Shown here: positions 52,194 to 60,550 of the stretch, piece by piece
Layout: each line of letters starts with the position of its first letter
How positions within the stretch are numbered: the stretch's first letter is position 1
Assembly: GCA_041749075.1 (NCBI GenBank)
Contig: JBGTBY010000011.1
Coordinates: forward strand, 1-64,000
DNA: 64,000 nucleotides
Reading direction: 5' to 3'
Source of the DNA: CAMTWZ01 sp041749075
GTDB lineage: Bacteria > Bacteroidota > Rhodothermia > Balneolales > HLUCCA01
Translations under genes and position numbers: made by a program
Notes under the pieces: model-generated
Databases searched by the model: none
What the model saw: the letters and a program-made list of their open reading frames with translations, nothing else
What the model was told of the DNA's origin: nothing

Positions 52194-53300
52194 TTATTCA
52201 TTATGCGTTTTAAACCCTTCCAAGTGTTTTGCAGCTTCTTCCAAATCCATAATCAAGATCCCAAAACCTTCACCAGGTTCCGTATTGTCTTTACCAATCT
52301 GAAAACTCATGTACTTCCCATCATCAGATATTACTCCCTGATTGGCCTTGTATCCCTTGTAATTCGTAAAATAGGTTAATCTTTGCATTGAGCCAGATCC
52401 ATCTAATTTCAATTTATACAGATCAAGCAAAGGCCAGGCTTTTTCGCCGGAGTCCCCGTGTTCGACCAACGTGTGCAAACCGTCAGGGAATATTCCTTCA
52501 GGCTCATCGTAGCAGCAGGGTGAGTTCGTGATAGGTCTAAATTCTCCGGTTTCGCTATTTACCATATAAACATCCGTGTTATTCCCCTCATTAATCGTAT
52601 AGGCGGTAAACGTTACGTTTACATCTTCGGGTGGAACAAGACTTTGTGTTTCAAGACTTGAATCTCCAACCTTAAAAGGCAACCGTTTTGAATCAAAAAT
52701 CTCTCTTTGATTGGATAACATCGGTACACCATCCTTATATACGATTTCAGCCATATATAATTTTGCGCTGTTTATTCCCAACTCCGGTATTTGGCGATCT
52801 CGTAGTGTCCATGCTATTCTCATCTTACTTCTGGAAACTGCGGGCCCCTCAGCACAAAGGGTATTCAAAGGAACCGGGGGCTTTTCACCACGTTTATCCA
52901 TTACGTACAACCAGGTGATGTTGCGTGCTTTATATCTCTCTGCTTCATCCGTAGGATCAAAGGGTTCATTTGGGCCGGCAAGTAGGATGTCGCCATTAGA
53001 AAGATACATGGCCCTTGTAAAACCATAATGATTAAAATGTCTGGTTTTTGGTCGGGTAATACCGGTTGCCAATTCCAATTCAAATACTTCACCCATTGGT
53101 TTATCTAAAAAAAGAATGAATTTACCATCATGGGACCAATCAGGACGTTCTCCAAAACCACTTACAAGTTTTATATAAGGGGGTAAATGATCTGCTGGAC
53201 TGGCGTTTATCAAACCTGGTTCTGTATTGATATTGCCTTGTCCAAATACAGGTATAGTTTGTAGTAATAGATAAATCAGAAGTAGTTGTGGTAATCTCAT
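52194..53300 (-). CDS. Secreted TolB/WD40-like beta-propeller protein
   Basis: This 368-residue protein has a signal peptide (about 1-20, LLLIYLLLQTIPVFGQ). Repeated propeller motifs of the PD40/TolB type follow: RPDWSHDGKFILFLDKP, GDILLAGPNEP, VSRSKMRIAWTL, GIFPDGLHTLVEHG and VISDDGKYMSFQIG. No enzyme motif is seen. It is next to another secreted minus-strand gene, with a 99-base gap. Confidence 0.7.
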   Translation of the reverse strand: MRLPQLLLIYLLLQTIPVFGQGNINTEPGLINASPADHLPPYIKLVSGFGERPDWSHDGKFILFLDKPMGEVFELELATGITRPKTRHFNHYGFTRAMYLSNGDILLAGPNEPFDPTDEAERYKARNITWLYVMDKRGEKPPVPLNTLCAEGPAVSRSKMRIAWTLRDRQIPELGINSAKLYMAEIVYKDGVPMLSNQREIFDSKRLPFKVGDSSLETQSLVPPEDVNVTFTAYTINEGNNTDVYMVNSETGEFRPITNSPCCYDEPEGIFPDGLHTLVEHGDSGEKAWPLLDLYKLKLDGSGSMQRLTYFTNYKGYKANQGVISDDGKYMSFQIGKDNTEPGEGFGILIMDLEEAAKHLEGFKTHNE

Positions 53301-53399
53301 GGTCCTAACGTTTATGGCTTAACATGGCTAATAATGTATCATTGAACGGGTTAATCATTGAAATATAATTCAAAAATGGTGATTCAGGTTCACTTCACT

Positions 53400-55241
53400 T
53401 CAGTGCCTTTCTATCTTCTCGACCAATAAAACCCAGTCTTCATTTAACCTCGTAGGTGGTGCGCCCAGGGATTGTTGTTTCCCGCCTGAAATGGTTTCCA
53501 CCGTTCCCTTTTGTAGCGAACCACCGTCAAATGGATTGAACCAACGGATTTGAAACTGACCGTTCGCATCCTTTAAATCCAGGTCTGCACTTGTGAAGTC
53601 AGGGATGTAAAGCGCATAGAGTGAATCCGTTTTTGCGAGGACATACGCACTATCTACATTCACCAAAGTATGATTCGGTTTCATTTCCCAGTAGGGAAGA
53701 TGTTCTTCAAAAAATAGCTTTGCATGGTTTGATATCTCCCAAAGCCGGTCTCTCTGCCGCCAATCTTCTGACGTTAAATCATTATGTGGACTATGTGCTC
53801 CGAAATACCATTCAACCCCTGCAGCTCCTGAAAGTAACGTGCCCCATAATACATACCGTGTCAGGGTTGGGTGATTGATATCTGCAGTATCCACTTTAGC
53901 ACCGGTATGCCACATCCCAATTTCATCCATCGTAATCATCCATTCATTACCGGCATTCTTTGACTCTTCTTTCAACCTAATAACGGTGTTCGCAGCCGTC
54001 GTTCTTTCATAATGCTGAAGCGAAATTCCATCCAGAAACGGAAAGCCCATCAAGCTATCTAAAACAGGGGCTCTAAGGTCATCGTTGGGAAGCGTGTGTA
54101 TGACAACCGGGTGATTATATGGATCCTGTTCCTTTAAGAATTTAGCCGAATCTTTTCGCTGACGGTCGGTCTGTGCACCGGTTGGTACCCAGGGAGCCGG
54201 ACCGTTTTCTTCCCCGAGATTCCAGATCAATGCCGGATGATGGCCAAAACGCGCAATTAATTCATGAAAATACAAAGCCCGCGTAGGCCCCATGTTTCCT
54301 CCATCCAACAGTGTTTCATTTTCTGTCTCCTGAAGGACTACGTGTAATAGGATTCCCTTTGCCTGCATGTGCTGAAATAGGATTTCCCACTGATCAAGTT
54401 TGCTTACATCAAAGCGGGTAAAATCATCTGGGGATGTATACATCCAAACATCTTTTCCATCTCCGTTAATGTTTAGAGTAAGAAAATAGACCGCGTTCAT
54501 TCCCTTCGAAGCGAGGTAATTCACGGCCCCAATAATTCCCTTTCCTTTGCCTCCCTGCCAGGTGGGGTCTCCAGTATTCCAGTCTTGAATATGTGGCTCA
54601 AAGTGATGGATTTCGCCGTCTGTCTTTGCCTCTCCATCTTTATCGCTTATGGCAATGCGATAGGTATTGTCAAATTCATGAAAAGCCAGGATATTTTCGG
54701 GACTATCCGCACCTACTTTCAAAAAATATGCCCCCGATTCTTCGAATCTAAGGTATCCATTTGAAGCGATGAGCTTTCCCCTGTCACGGAAATCTCTGTC
54801 AGAGTTTCCGATGCTCACGACTTCGAACCTTCCCCTGCTGTTTGATATGTCGATGGGTTCAGCCTCATCCAAACGATGCTTTACAGAAACACTGTCGCCT
54901 TTGTATAAGGTAGCGTTATATGTCCAAGTACCTGTGTGGTCAGGACTGAATCGAACCTGCCAAATATTTCCTGACATCGCACTTGTTTCTGCCGCATGTC
55001 CATCTGCTGCATAAAATCCTCGAATGATTTTTTGATGTTCATCATGCACAAACTCAACAAGCAATACATAATTTAGAAAGGGATTATACTCTGCGTCTTC
55101 AGAAGTCATTGGTCCTTCAAAAGACAAGGTAAGTGTATGGCCTTTTGGAACATGATTTGTATTCAATACATCCAAATCACAACTTAACACGAAACATGAC
55201 ATTATGATGACAGATACTGGAAGCAGTAAACGAATCGGCAT
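53400..55241 (-). CDS. DUF5060-type glycoside-hydrolase-like lipoprotein
   Basis: This 613-residue protein has a lipoprotein signal (VIIMSCFVLSCDLD). An N-terminal beta-sandwich follows (DUF5060-like: TLTLSFEGP, NIWQVRFSPDHTGTWTYNATL, SRGRFEV), then a TIM-barrel-like domain (YLRFEESGAYFLKVGADSPEN, FEPHIQDWNTGDPTWQGGKG, MNAVYFLTLNINGDGKDVW, HPALIWNLGEENGP, MDEIGMWHTGA). LGEENGP and the later DEIG carry the candidate catalytic acids. Related proteins act on plant or algal polysaccharides. The substrate cannot be named. It was probably acquired with the accessory DNA, but it carries no attC. Confidence 0.72.
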   Translation of the reverse strand: MPIRLLLPVSVIIMSCFVLSCDLDVLNTNHVPKGHTLTLSFEGPMTSEDAEYNPFLNYVLLVEFVHDEHQKIIRGFYAADGHAAETSAMSGNIWQVRFSPDHTGTWTYNATLYKGDSVSVKHRLDEAEPIDISNSRGRFEVVSIGNSDRDFRDRGKLIASNGYLRFEESGAYFLKVGADSPENILAFHEFDNTYRIAISDKDGEAKTDGEIHHFEPHIQDWNTGDPTWQGGKGKGIIGAVNYLASKGMNAVYFLTLNINGDGKDVWMYTSPDDFTRFDVSKLDQWEILFQHMQAKGILLHVVLQETENETLLDGGNMGPTRALYFHELIARFGHHPALIWNLGEENGPAPWVPTGAQTDRQRKDSAKFLKEQDPYNHPVVIHTLPNDDLRAPVLDSLMGFPFLDGISLQHYERTTAANTVIRLKEESKNAGNEWMITMDEIGMWHTGAKVDTADINHPTLTRYVLWGTLLSGAAGVEWYFGAHSPHNDLTSEDWRQRDRLWEISNHAKLFFEEHLPYWEMKPNHTLVNVDSAYVLAKTDSLYALYIPDFTSADLDLKDANGQFQIRWFNPFDGGSLQKGTVETISGGKQQSLGAPPTRLNEDWVLLVEKIERH

Positions 55242-55401
55242 AAAGGGTATTGGATTACGTACGATTAAATCAGGGCTTGCTAGCTATCCTATCAAGATAA
55301 ATAATGCGGGAAATAAATGTTCATTCTTGTGAGGATGTCGCATTGGGGTGCACCGGACACCGAGCGACGGGTATATGAAGAGAATCAGCAATTGCCCTCA
55401 C

Positions 55402-55800
55402 CTACTTGCTGCGAAATTGCTGAAAGAACACCCATGCAAAAAATAACATAAAGATGAAATCATTTGCGCCGTAGATGCTAAAAAACGCACCAGCAAAGAA
55501 GTCCTTCGAATAGAGTTGTGCGAGGCTGTTTTCTGATAGCCACCGAATCCACACCACAACATAGACAAGTTTTTCCAGCGCAAATACTCCAGCGAGCCCT
55601 TTGATGTTTGTGGTGATTGCGGCGGCACCCAAGTATGCCAAGCCCCACACAATGATCATTAGAAGTCCGAAGTTCGACATCACAACAGGATCAGCATTGT
55701 TTATCTCTACGTTCGTGAATGCGCGAGAGAACAAAAGCACACCTACGATGTTCATCAGACCAGCCGCAATAAGCCCATTCCGTATCAGAGTTCTGTTCAT
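55402..55800 (-). CDS. Small four-helix membrane protein
   Basis: This protein of about 132 residues has four membrane segments (GLIAAGLMNIVGVLLFS, FGLLMIIVWGLAYLGAAAI, VFALEKLVYVVVWIRWL, FIFMLFFAWVFFQQF). The start is placed at ATG 55800 (MNRTLIRNG), where the basic residues precede the first helix; an upstream ATG at 55848 would add 16 residues. The function is unknown. It borders the cassette array and may itself be a cassette gene whose own attC is missing or beyond recognition. Confidence 0.6.
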   Translation of the reverse strand: MNRTLIRNGLIAAGLMNIVGVLLFSRAFTNVEINNADPVVMSNFGLLMIIVWGLAYLGAAAITTNIKGLAGVFALEKLVYVVVWIRWLSENSLAQLYSKDFFAGAFFSIYGANDFIFMLFFAWVFFQQFRSK

Positions 55801-55857
55801 GCGTGTATCCCAATAATTATAGTGACCTGACTTCGACAGCACCAGCACATTACTACC

Positions 55858-55878
55858 TTTAACGGGTGGTTGTTATGT
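55858..55878 (-). other. Truncated attC-like site (A0)
   Basis: TTTAACGGG and TTGTTATGT, the two outer ends of an attC, are separated by only a few bases. The body of the site has been deleted. It lies one base before the full site A. Confidence 0.45.
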
Positions 55879-55879
55879 G

Positions 55880-56030
55880 ACCTAGCGGCCCCGCGTTTGT
55901 GCGGCGAGCCGTTCGGATTAAGTTAATGGATTTACACTTTGAAGCAAACGCCCGCGGCAAAACCCGGAACCGAGGCGAGTCCGCACGATCCCGATTCATC
56001 GGGACCGCGCAGCGCAACGCTTGTTATAGC
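55880..56030 (-). other. attC recombination site A
   Basis: This imperfect palindrome of about 150 bases is of the cassette type. GCGTTTGTGCGG near the left end is complementary to CCGCGCAGCGCAACGC near the right end, and the right end is GTTATAGC. The inner part (GAGCCGTTCGGATTAAGTT, GGCGAGTCCGCACGATCCCG) is almost the same as in sites B, E and F. The left core (CCTAGCGG) is altered. The right end GTTATAGCGCTAA is the exact reverse complement of the left end of site B. Genes lie on the minus strand with their 3' end towards the site. Confidence 0.8.
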
Positions 56031-56149
56031 GCTAAGAATCCATTTTGGGCAATGAACTTCATCTCAAGTAAGTTATGACGCGCTTTGAGAACGTGCGGTC
56101 TTGTAATCTGCAACTCAGATACTTGAATAGGTCAACAGGTCATTCCCGT

Positions 56150-56326
56150 CTATTGTTTTGACGGTGTTGATCTCTTTTTTTGTTGACGAACAAACTTGAC
56201 TTTTCCAGCAAGTTTCTGCTCTTCTTCCTTGAAGTAAGCAAAAATTTTATCCATGTCTCCGCCAAAACGTTTGGAGATCTCATCTCGCGCCTTTCTTACG
56301 TCTGCTATGATAGGGTCGTCTTTCAT
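56150..56326 (-). CDS. Small antitoxin-like protein of the PIN module
   Basis: This 58-residue protein (start MKDDPIIADVRKARDEI) directly follows the PIN toxin gene with a 4-base gap. Such short proteins with DPI...VRxxRxE...F downstream of a PIN gene are antitoxin-like. Its last 14 residues, FVRQQKKRSTPSKQ, are identical to the end of the unrelated Unstab_antitox protein at 58.13 kb, so the 3' end has been exchanged. Confidence 0.65.
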   Translation of the reverse strand: MKDDPIIADVRKARDEISKRFGGDMDKIFAYFKEEEQKLAGKVKFVRQQKKRSTPSKQ

Positions 56327-56330
56327 ACAA

Positions 56331-56801
56331 CTAATGTACAAATTCTTCCGGTGTACAAATAATGGGAAGCCTGTAACCCTGACTTTCTGCAAGTATTTCT
56401 AGCTTCGATCGGATTTCAGCGTTCGCAATATGTTTAAAATTCCAGGTTAAAATGAAATCAACTCGATTCACGCTGGCGATTGCGATATGCAGGGCATCGA
56501 CCTCGGCGTTTGCAGGAAATGGTGTCTCCTTGATGAAAAAGTTGGCTAACTCGTTGGCTTGAGGCGTTAATTCAATGATTTCAATTTTTCGCATTTCAAC
56601 AAGTCGCTTGCCCGCTGCAATTGGGTCACCTTTAAAAGCTTCGGTAATTACAGGCAATGATATGTACAACTCGAAATCATTACGTCGATTTTCCCACCAT
56701 ATATTCGTTATCTGCTGCCTTGCGGCATTAATTATATTGGCCGAAGGCTTCCCCGTCAGATAGCTAAATATAGTCGTTTCGACATAGATCTTCTTCTTCA
56801 T
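56331..56801 (-). CDS. PIN-domain toxin
   Basis: This protein of about 156 residues starts at ATG 56801 (MKKKIYVETTIFSYLTGKPS). The PIN fold acidic residues are VETT (Glu in place of the first Asp), VITEAF, AEVDALHIAIA and FILTWNFKHI. VapC-like ribonuclease toxin activity is expected from the family. With the 58-residue gene it forms a toxin-antitoxin cassette between attC sites A and B. Confidence 0.8.
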   Translation of the reverse strand: MKKKIYVETTIFSYLTGKPSANIINAARQQITNIWWENRRNDFELYISLPVITEAFKGDPIAAGKRLVEMRKIEIIELTPQANELANFFIKETPFPANAEVDALHIAIASVNRVDFILTWNFKHIANAEIRSKLEILAESQGYRLPIICTPEEFVH

Positions 56802-56854
56802 GTCAAAGGCTACCAATCAAAATCATTGTTTAAAAAGAAGGATTTTTCATTAGC

Positions 56855-57005
56855 GCTATAACGGCTTTGCGTTATGCGGCGAGCCGTTCGGATTAAGTTA
56901 ATGGATTTACCCTTTGGTGCAATCGACTCCCAGAAAACCCCGAAACCGAGGCGAGTCCGAACGATCCCGATTCGTCGGGACCGCGCAGCGCAACTCTTGT
57001 TATGT
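56855..57005 (-). other. attC recombination site B
   Basis: The left end TTAGCGCTATAAC (from 56850) is the exact reverse complement of the right end of site A; the right end is CTTGTTATGT. The inner sequence is about the same as in A, E and F. The TAA stop of the HigA-like gene is formed by the right end, as expected for a cassette whose gene runs into its attC. Confidence 0.85.
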
Positions 57006-57368
57006 AACCGGTTCAACGTCGCCAATAAGCACATCTGCCGGTATCCGAAGCTTAGCATTTAATAACCGAATGACTCTCAACGACATCGCACGCTTTCCTG
57101 ACAAAATCTCACTGGCTCTTGATTTCGATCCGATCAGATCTGCCAGGTCTTTCTGCGTTAACCCCAACTGATCCATTCTGAATTTGACCGCTTCCACAGG
57201 ATCTGGTGAGTCAATCCGGAAATGAGATTTCTCAAAATCTTTGACCAGGATTCCCAATATGTCCAACTCATCACCTTCGCTAGACCCTGGTTTGGCCTCA
57301 AAAATGGCCTCGATGCGGGCTAGAGCCAGATTGTAATCTTGTTCGGTACGAATAGGTTGAATGTTCAT
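57000..57368 (-). CDS. HigA-like antitoxin (HTH)
   Basis: This 122-residue protein of the COG5499 type has an N-terminal region RTEQDYNLALARIEAIFEAK (shown in part) and a C-terminal XRE helix-turn-helix (LGLTQKDLADLIGSKSRASEIL, residues about 73-94). Usually the partner is a HigB-type mRNA interferase; here the upstream gene encodes a 79-residue protein of another kind. Its stop codon lies in attC site B. Confidence 0.82.
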   Translation of the reverse strand: MNIQPIRTEQDYNLALARIEAIFEAKPGSSEGDELDILGILVKDFEKSHFRIDSPDPVEAVKFRMDQLGLTQKDLADLIGSKSRASEILSGKRAMSLRVIRLLNAKLRIPADVLIGDVEPVT

Positions 57369-57604
57369 GGATTGCCTATTAGAGCTCCAATGCCCTCAAT
57401 CTTAATCGTGGCTCGCGCCTCCTCTAATGCCTCGGTATCTGTAGGAAACTGGTCATCCCAAACAGTGGAATTGCCTAATTCATCCACTACTTCAAGGTGC
57501 CAATCACTTCCACCTCCACGATAGATCTCGACTCTCACTTTCTTACCCTTATCGGTAATGTCCTGGCAAAGTGGACTCATCTCAAGTTCGTACTGTTCAT
57601 TCAT
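57365..57604 (-). CDS. Small conserved protein next to the HigA-like gene
   Basis: This 79-residue acidic protein (SPLCQDITDKGKKVRVEIY, WHLEVVDELGNSTVWDDQF) overlaps the HigA-like start by four bases, so the two are translated together. The function is unknown. It has no HigB ribonuclease motif; it may be an atypical partner, or the remnant pairing after loss of the toxin. Confidence 0.6.
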   Translation of the reverse strand: MNEQYELEMSPLCQDITDKGKKVRVEIYRGGGSDWHLEVVDELGNSTVWDDQFPTDTEALEEARATIKIEGIGALIGNP

Positions 57605-57651
57605 AGATATTCAAGGTTAATTTCAGTCAACGTTGACATAAGATGTCTTCT

Positions 57652-58083
57652 TCAAATGTCAAGATCTACAAAAAGTTGATTGGCGTTCTTAGAAGTGACC
57701 ACGTTTACCCGAGATTTGGCTTCAAGAATAGTCTTTTGAGTGACTTCATTGGGGACCTTCATATCGTATTCATTTTGCAAGTATAATTCAGAATACACAA
57801 GAACCTTTGTTCGGTCGATTTCCTGCTGGAACAATGGATTTCGGAAGGGTTTGAGTGTGAGCAGATCAACCGAATGTCCCAACTCAGCTTCTAAAGCCAT
57901 TTTCAGCCCCATAAATTGATCAAAAGCCCCATTTGGCGATTCACGGTTGAAATCAACCAGAAAATCCATGTCACTTTCTTCTGTGAACCGATCGGTAGCT
58001 ACTGAACCAAACACATAAAGCTCGCGCACGCCATATTGCCTGCAGATGGCTTGAAATGCTTTCGTTTTGATTGATTTGAGATC
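57652..58083 (-). CDS. Chimera of MNT-type nucleotidyltransferase and RelB antitoxin tail
   Basis: The product has 143 residues from ATG 58083. Residues about 1-100 are a minimal nucleotidyltransferase with the exact GS-x10-DxD motif (GSVATDRFTEESDMD). From about residue 106 the sequence changes to the C-terminal end of a RelB/DinJ antitoxin: YDMKVPNEVTQKTILEAK and so on, with 25 of 38 residues identical to the tail of the RelB protein at 58.76 kb. After the stop, TTTGAAGAAGAC resembles the start of the YafQ gene that follows RelB in the other cassette (CTGATGAAGAC), but the ATG is lost. Neither a HEPN partner of MNT nor the YafQ toxin is present. Confidence 0.75.
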   Translation of the reverse strand, partial: DLKSIKTKAFQAICRQYGVRELYVFGSVATDRFTEESDMDFLVDFNRESPNGAFDQFMGLKMALEAELGHSVDLLTLKPFRNPLFQQEIDRTKVLVYSELYLQNEYDMKVPNEVTQKTILEAKSRVNVVTSKNANQLFVDLDI

Positions 58084-58128
58084 CATACAGTAATTTAGCA
58101 CCAGATTGGGCCCAAAGTTCATTTCCGT

Positions 58129-58374
58129 CTATTGCTTTGACGGTGTTGATCTCTTTTTTTGTTGGCGAACAAACGAATCCCACGAAACGGCGGACTTGGA
58201 ATCTTCTACCAGCGTACTCAATCGCGAGTCAAGAATGTTTTTGTGCGATTCAGGTAGCGGCAGAGCGAATGGATCCTCAGCGATCGAATCCCAAAGTGCT
58301 TCAACCAGAAGCAATTTCTCGCTTTTCGATAGTTGATTGATTTGCTGGATGACTTTTCTTTCCATGGGAGTCAA
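58129..58374 (-). CDS. Unstab_antitox-type addiction module protein with replaced tail
   Basis: This 81-residue protein of the PF09720 type has KLLLVEALWDSIAEDPFALPLPESHK and LDSRLSTLVEDSKSAVSWDSF (shown in parts). The family normally ends with a basic SWEEVK-type helix and pairs with a RelE-like toxin downstream. Here the end is FVRQQKKRSTPSKQ, identical to the PIN-associated protein, and the downstream gene is the nucleotidyltransferase chimera. The toxin is missing. Confidence 0.72.
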   Translation of the reverse strand: MTPMERKVIQQINQLSKSEKLLLVEALWDSIAEDPFALPLPESHKNILDSRLSTLVEDSKSAVSWDSFVRQQKKRSTPSKQ

Positions 58375-58440
58375 TGAATCTGTGAGTTTGACCCAATTTG
58401 ATGAAATAAAACCGGGACGTCAACTTCTGAGTTTTCATCC

Positions 58441-58476
58441 ACACTAACGGTCGCGAAGCGCAACGCTTGTTATGCC
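58441..58476 (-). other. Truncated attC site C
   Basis: CACTAACGG is followed directly by TCGCGAAGCGCAACGC and TTGTTATGC. These are the two ends of the attC family with about 110 bases of the middle removed. The right end GTTATGCCTTTTGG is the exact 14-base reverse complement of the left end of site D. Confidence 0.72.
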
Positions 58477-58486
58477 TTTTGGCTAC

Positions 58487-58756
58487 TTATCCGAATAGAT
58501 CCGCGTGAGAGCCTGTACGGATCAGAACAAGTTCTTCTTTGTGGCTCTCGTAGATTAACACCCAATCCGGCTCTATGTGACAATCTCGGGCACCCACGTA
58601 ATCCCCGATTAACTTGTGATCCTTGAACTTGGCTTCCAATGGGATGTCTTGGGCAAGATTCTCGATGACTTGCTTGAAAACGGCAAATGACTTACCCCTC
58701 TTCTTCATTTTCTTGACGTCTTTGTCGAATCGACTTGTCCGAAAAATCGTCTTCAT
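58487..58756 (-). CDS. YafQ/RelE-family toxin
   Basis: This 89-residue protein has the YafQ pattern: FRTSRFDKDVKKMKKRGK, PLEAKFKDHKLIGDYVGARD and CHIEPDWVLIYE, then LVLIRTGSHADLF (catalytic His residues visible). It is expected to be a ribosome-dependent mRNA interferase. Its start overlaps the RelB stop, and its stop lies 10 bases from attC site C. Confidence 0.88.
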   Translation of the reverse strand: MKTIFRTSRFDKDVKKMKKRGKSFAVFKQVIENLAQDIPLEAKFKDHKLIGDYVGARDCHIEPDWVLIYESHKEELVLIRTGSHADLFG

Positions 58757-59019
58757 CAGATGTCCAGATCCTCAAAGAGTTGATCGGTTCCTTTGGAAGT
58801 GGTCAGGTTTTTCCGCGTTCTGGCCTCATGTAGTGCCTTTTGAGTGACTTCATTTGGAACCTTCATATCGAATGGCAAACCCTTTTGAAGCTGCACCTGC
58901 TTGAAAAATATGCGGATGGCTTCGGCAGTGCTTATACCAAGCTGATCGAAAATCAATTCGGTTTCTTCTTTCAGTTCGGATTCTACCCGCGCTCTTACAG
59001 TTGCTGCTTTTGTGGACAT
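58756..59019 (-). CDS. RelB/DinJ-family antitoxin
   Basis: This 87-residue protein from ATG 59019 (MSTKAATVRARVESELKEE) has a ribbon-helix-helix N-terminus and the LGISTAEAIRIFFKQV motif of RelB/DinJ, then a toxin-binding tail DMKVPNEVTQKALHEA. The tail recurs in the nucleotidyltransferase chimera at 57.65 kb. It is the first gene of a complete RelB-YafQ cassette between sites C and D. Confidence 0.88.
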   Translation of the reverse strand: MSTKAATVRARVESELKEETELIFDQLGISTAEAIRIFFKQVQLQKGLPFDMKVPNEVTQKALHEARTRKNLTTSKGTDQLFEDLDI

Positions 59020-59134
59020 GATATGCGGCTCATTGATGGTTGAACACAATGTAGCCCATTTGTGCCACAATGACAATTGGGGTTATTTACGAGGAGCCCT
59101 GATAGGCTGTCTCAGCGATGAGTGGTTCCCAAAA

Positions 59135-59192
59135 GGCATAACGGCACACCGCATAATAGACGGGCCTTTACAAAATTATCGCTCTGTTAGGT
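59135..59192 (-). other. Short attC-like site D
   Basis: Left end CCAAAAGGCATAAC is the exact complement of the right end of C. The right end is CTGTTAGGTG, which matches the expected partner at E (CAACTAAC) with one mismatch. The site is only about 58 bases, and its interior differs from the other sites. The propeller gene ends inside it (stop at 59176). Confidence 0.6.
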
Positions 59193-60381
59193 GAATGCTA
59201 TATTTAATGACTTTACCGTTGCCCGGGGAATCAAAAAATTTTGTGTAAAGATACCCGTTTTGAATATCGCAGATCACTTCATTATCGGACAGGGCAGTCT
59301 TTGCAAGCAACTCTCCTGACTCTCCGAGCATCCACCACTTTCTTGTCTCTCTGTCTACTGCAACATTCACCCACATTCTGTTTTCGTCATCGACTATCAT
59401 ATTGCGTAAAACCGGGGCCGTTTCCGGAATCTCCACATCAGACTCCTTCAACGCATTTCTAATGGCATGGGAATACCCTACCAACCCCTGAACGGAATCT
59501 AAATCAAATGGAGGACCCATTACCGGGTAATAAAATGCGTATTGATAGATGCCCTCCGCATCATATTTCTTGATCAGAAAATCTTCGGTCTCGGGGGCAG
59601 TATATATAGCATCATCGTCAGATAGAGCATATAACGAAAGCTCCATAAATGGCATCGTCATGTGAAACGGGAACACTGAATTGCGCTGGTTCTCACTCAC
59701 AAGGTAAAATGGCGATGGCAACTCTATCAGCGGATCTGGGTTTAACACGTTTCCCTCCGTGTCAACCAGCATAAATTTTGTGTTCGAGGTTCTGCCCGTA
59801 CCGGTAGGGTGTCCCTTGAATATGGCCAACAAGTTACCGTCACTCCGGGTATGAAAATCGCTCAATTTCATGTTCCGGACCACCTCAAGGTCTCTGACAT
59901 TCCAATCCTGAAGTACGGTGGTTCCTTCAAACGAGTAATCATCGGTGGCAAACATACTAAGACGCGCTGTTGTTTCGCCATACAGAAAAACACTGCCACG
60001 ATTGATTTGAAAATTTGGTGATACGAATTCGTATTCACCGGGCCCCTTTCCAAATCGGCCTATTTGACTGCGGTACGTCCCGTCGGGATTAAAGCCATGA
60101 AGCTCGGTTCTCATATCCCTATTCTGTCCCCTGATAATCACCCGGTCATTGTCATCTACAACACAACCGGTTATAACTACCCAATAGGGCTTGCCAGTCC
60201 CTGCAAAAGACTGCTCCGGTACAAGCTCTAATGTATAGACCGGCTCGGAATCGGCCGGATAAACCGTGAGGTTATCAAGCTCCTGAATATGTTCTGTTTT
60301 TTTTGATGTAGAATGATTGGAGCATTGAACAAGGAAAAAGCATAGCAGGATGGACAGTAATAGAACTTGAAGATATTTCAT
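59176..60381 (-). CDS. 6-bladed beta-propeller lipoprotein in a cassette
   Basis: This protein of about 401 residues starts at ATG 60381 (MKYLQVLLLSILLCFFLVQC), a clear lipoprotein signal. The body is a six-bladed propeller of the NHL/DUF5128 type (GFNPDGTYRSQIGRFGKGPGEY, shown in part; DNDRVIIRG, DENRMWVNVA). The function is unknown; such proteins are common in Bacteroidota envelopes. The gene sits between sites D and E, so it is an unusually large cassette gene for an array of toxin-antitoxin units. Confidence 0.72.
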   Translation of the reverse strand: MKYLQVLLLSILLCFFLVQCSNHSTSKKTEHIQELDNLTVYPADSEPVYTLELVPEQSFAGTGKPYWVVITGCVVDDNDRVIIRGQNRDMRTELHGFNPDGTYRSQIGRFGKGPGEYEFVSPNFQINRGSVFLYGETTARLSMFATDDYSFEGTTVLQDWNVRDLEVVRNMKLSDFHTRSDGNLLAIFKGHPTGTGRTSNTKFMLVDTEGNVLNPDPLIELPSPFYLVSENQRNSVFPFHMTMPFMELSLYALSDDDAIYTAPETEDFLIKKYDAEGIYQYAFYYPVMGPPFDLDSVQGLVGYSHAIRNALKESDVEIPETAPVLRNMIVDDENRMWVNVAVDRETRKWWMLGESGELLAKTALSDNEVICDIQNGYLYTKFFDSPGNGKVIKYSIHLTER

Positions 60382-60550
60382 GTGTGGTATAAGGCTTGAA
60401 TTATAGAGTTTTTCCAATAATTCTTAGGTTCAGTTGATATTTAGTCTAAGCTAATATCAATCCGCGATGCGATTAGCACCCTGCCAAATGAAGAGGTTTT
60501 GTAGCGCTTTTTTATCCAAATGATTCATTTTATAAATACTCTTAATATGG

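Noticed and set aside
53301..53399. attC-like CTAACG...TTAACATG motif between two secreted-protein genes
   Set aside because: No complementary inner arms, and the ends do not pair with any other site.
55402..55800. Left-most cassette of the array
   Set aside because: No attC was found on its left side, so its status as a cassette could not be supported.
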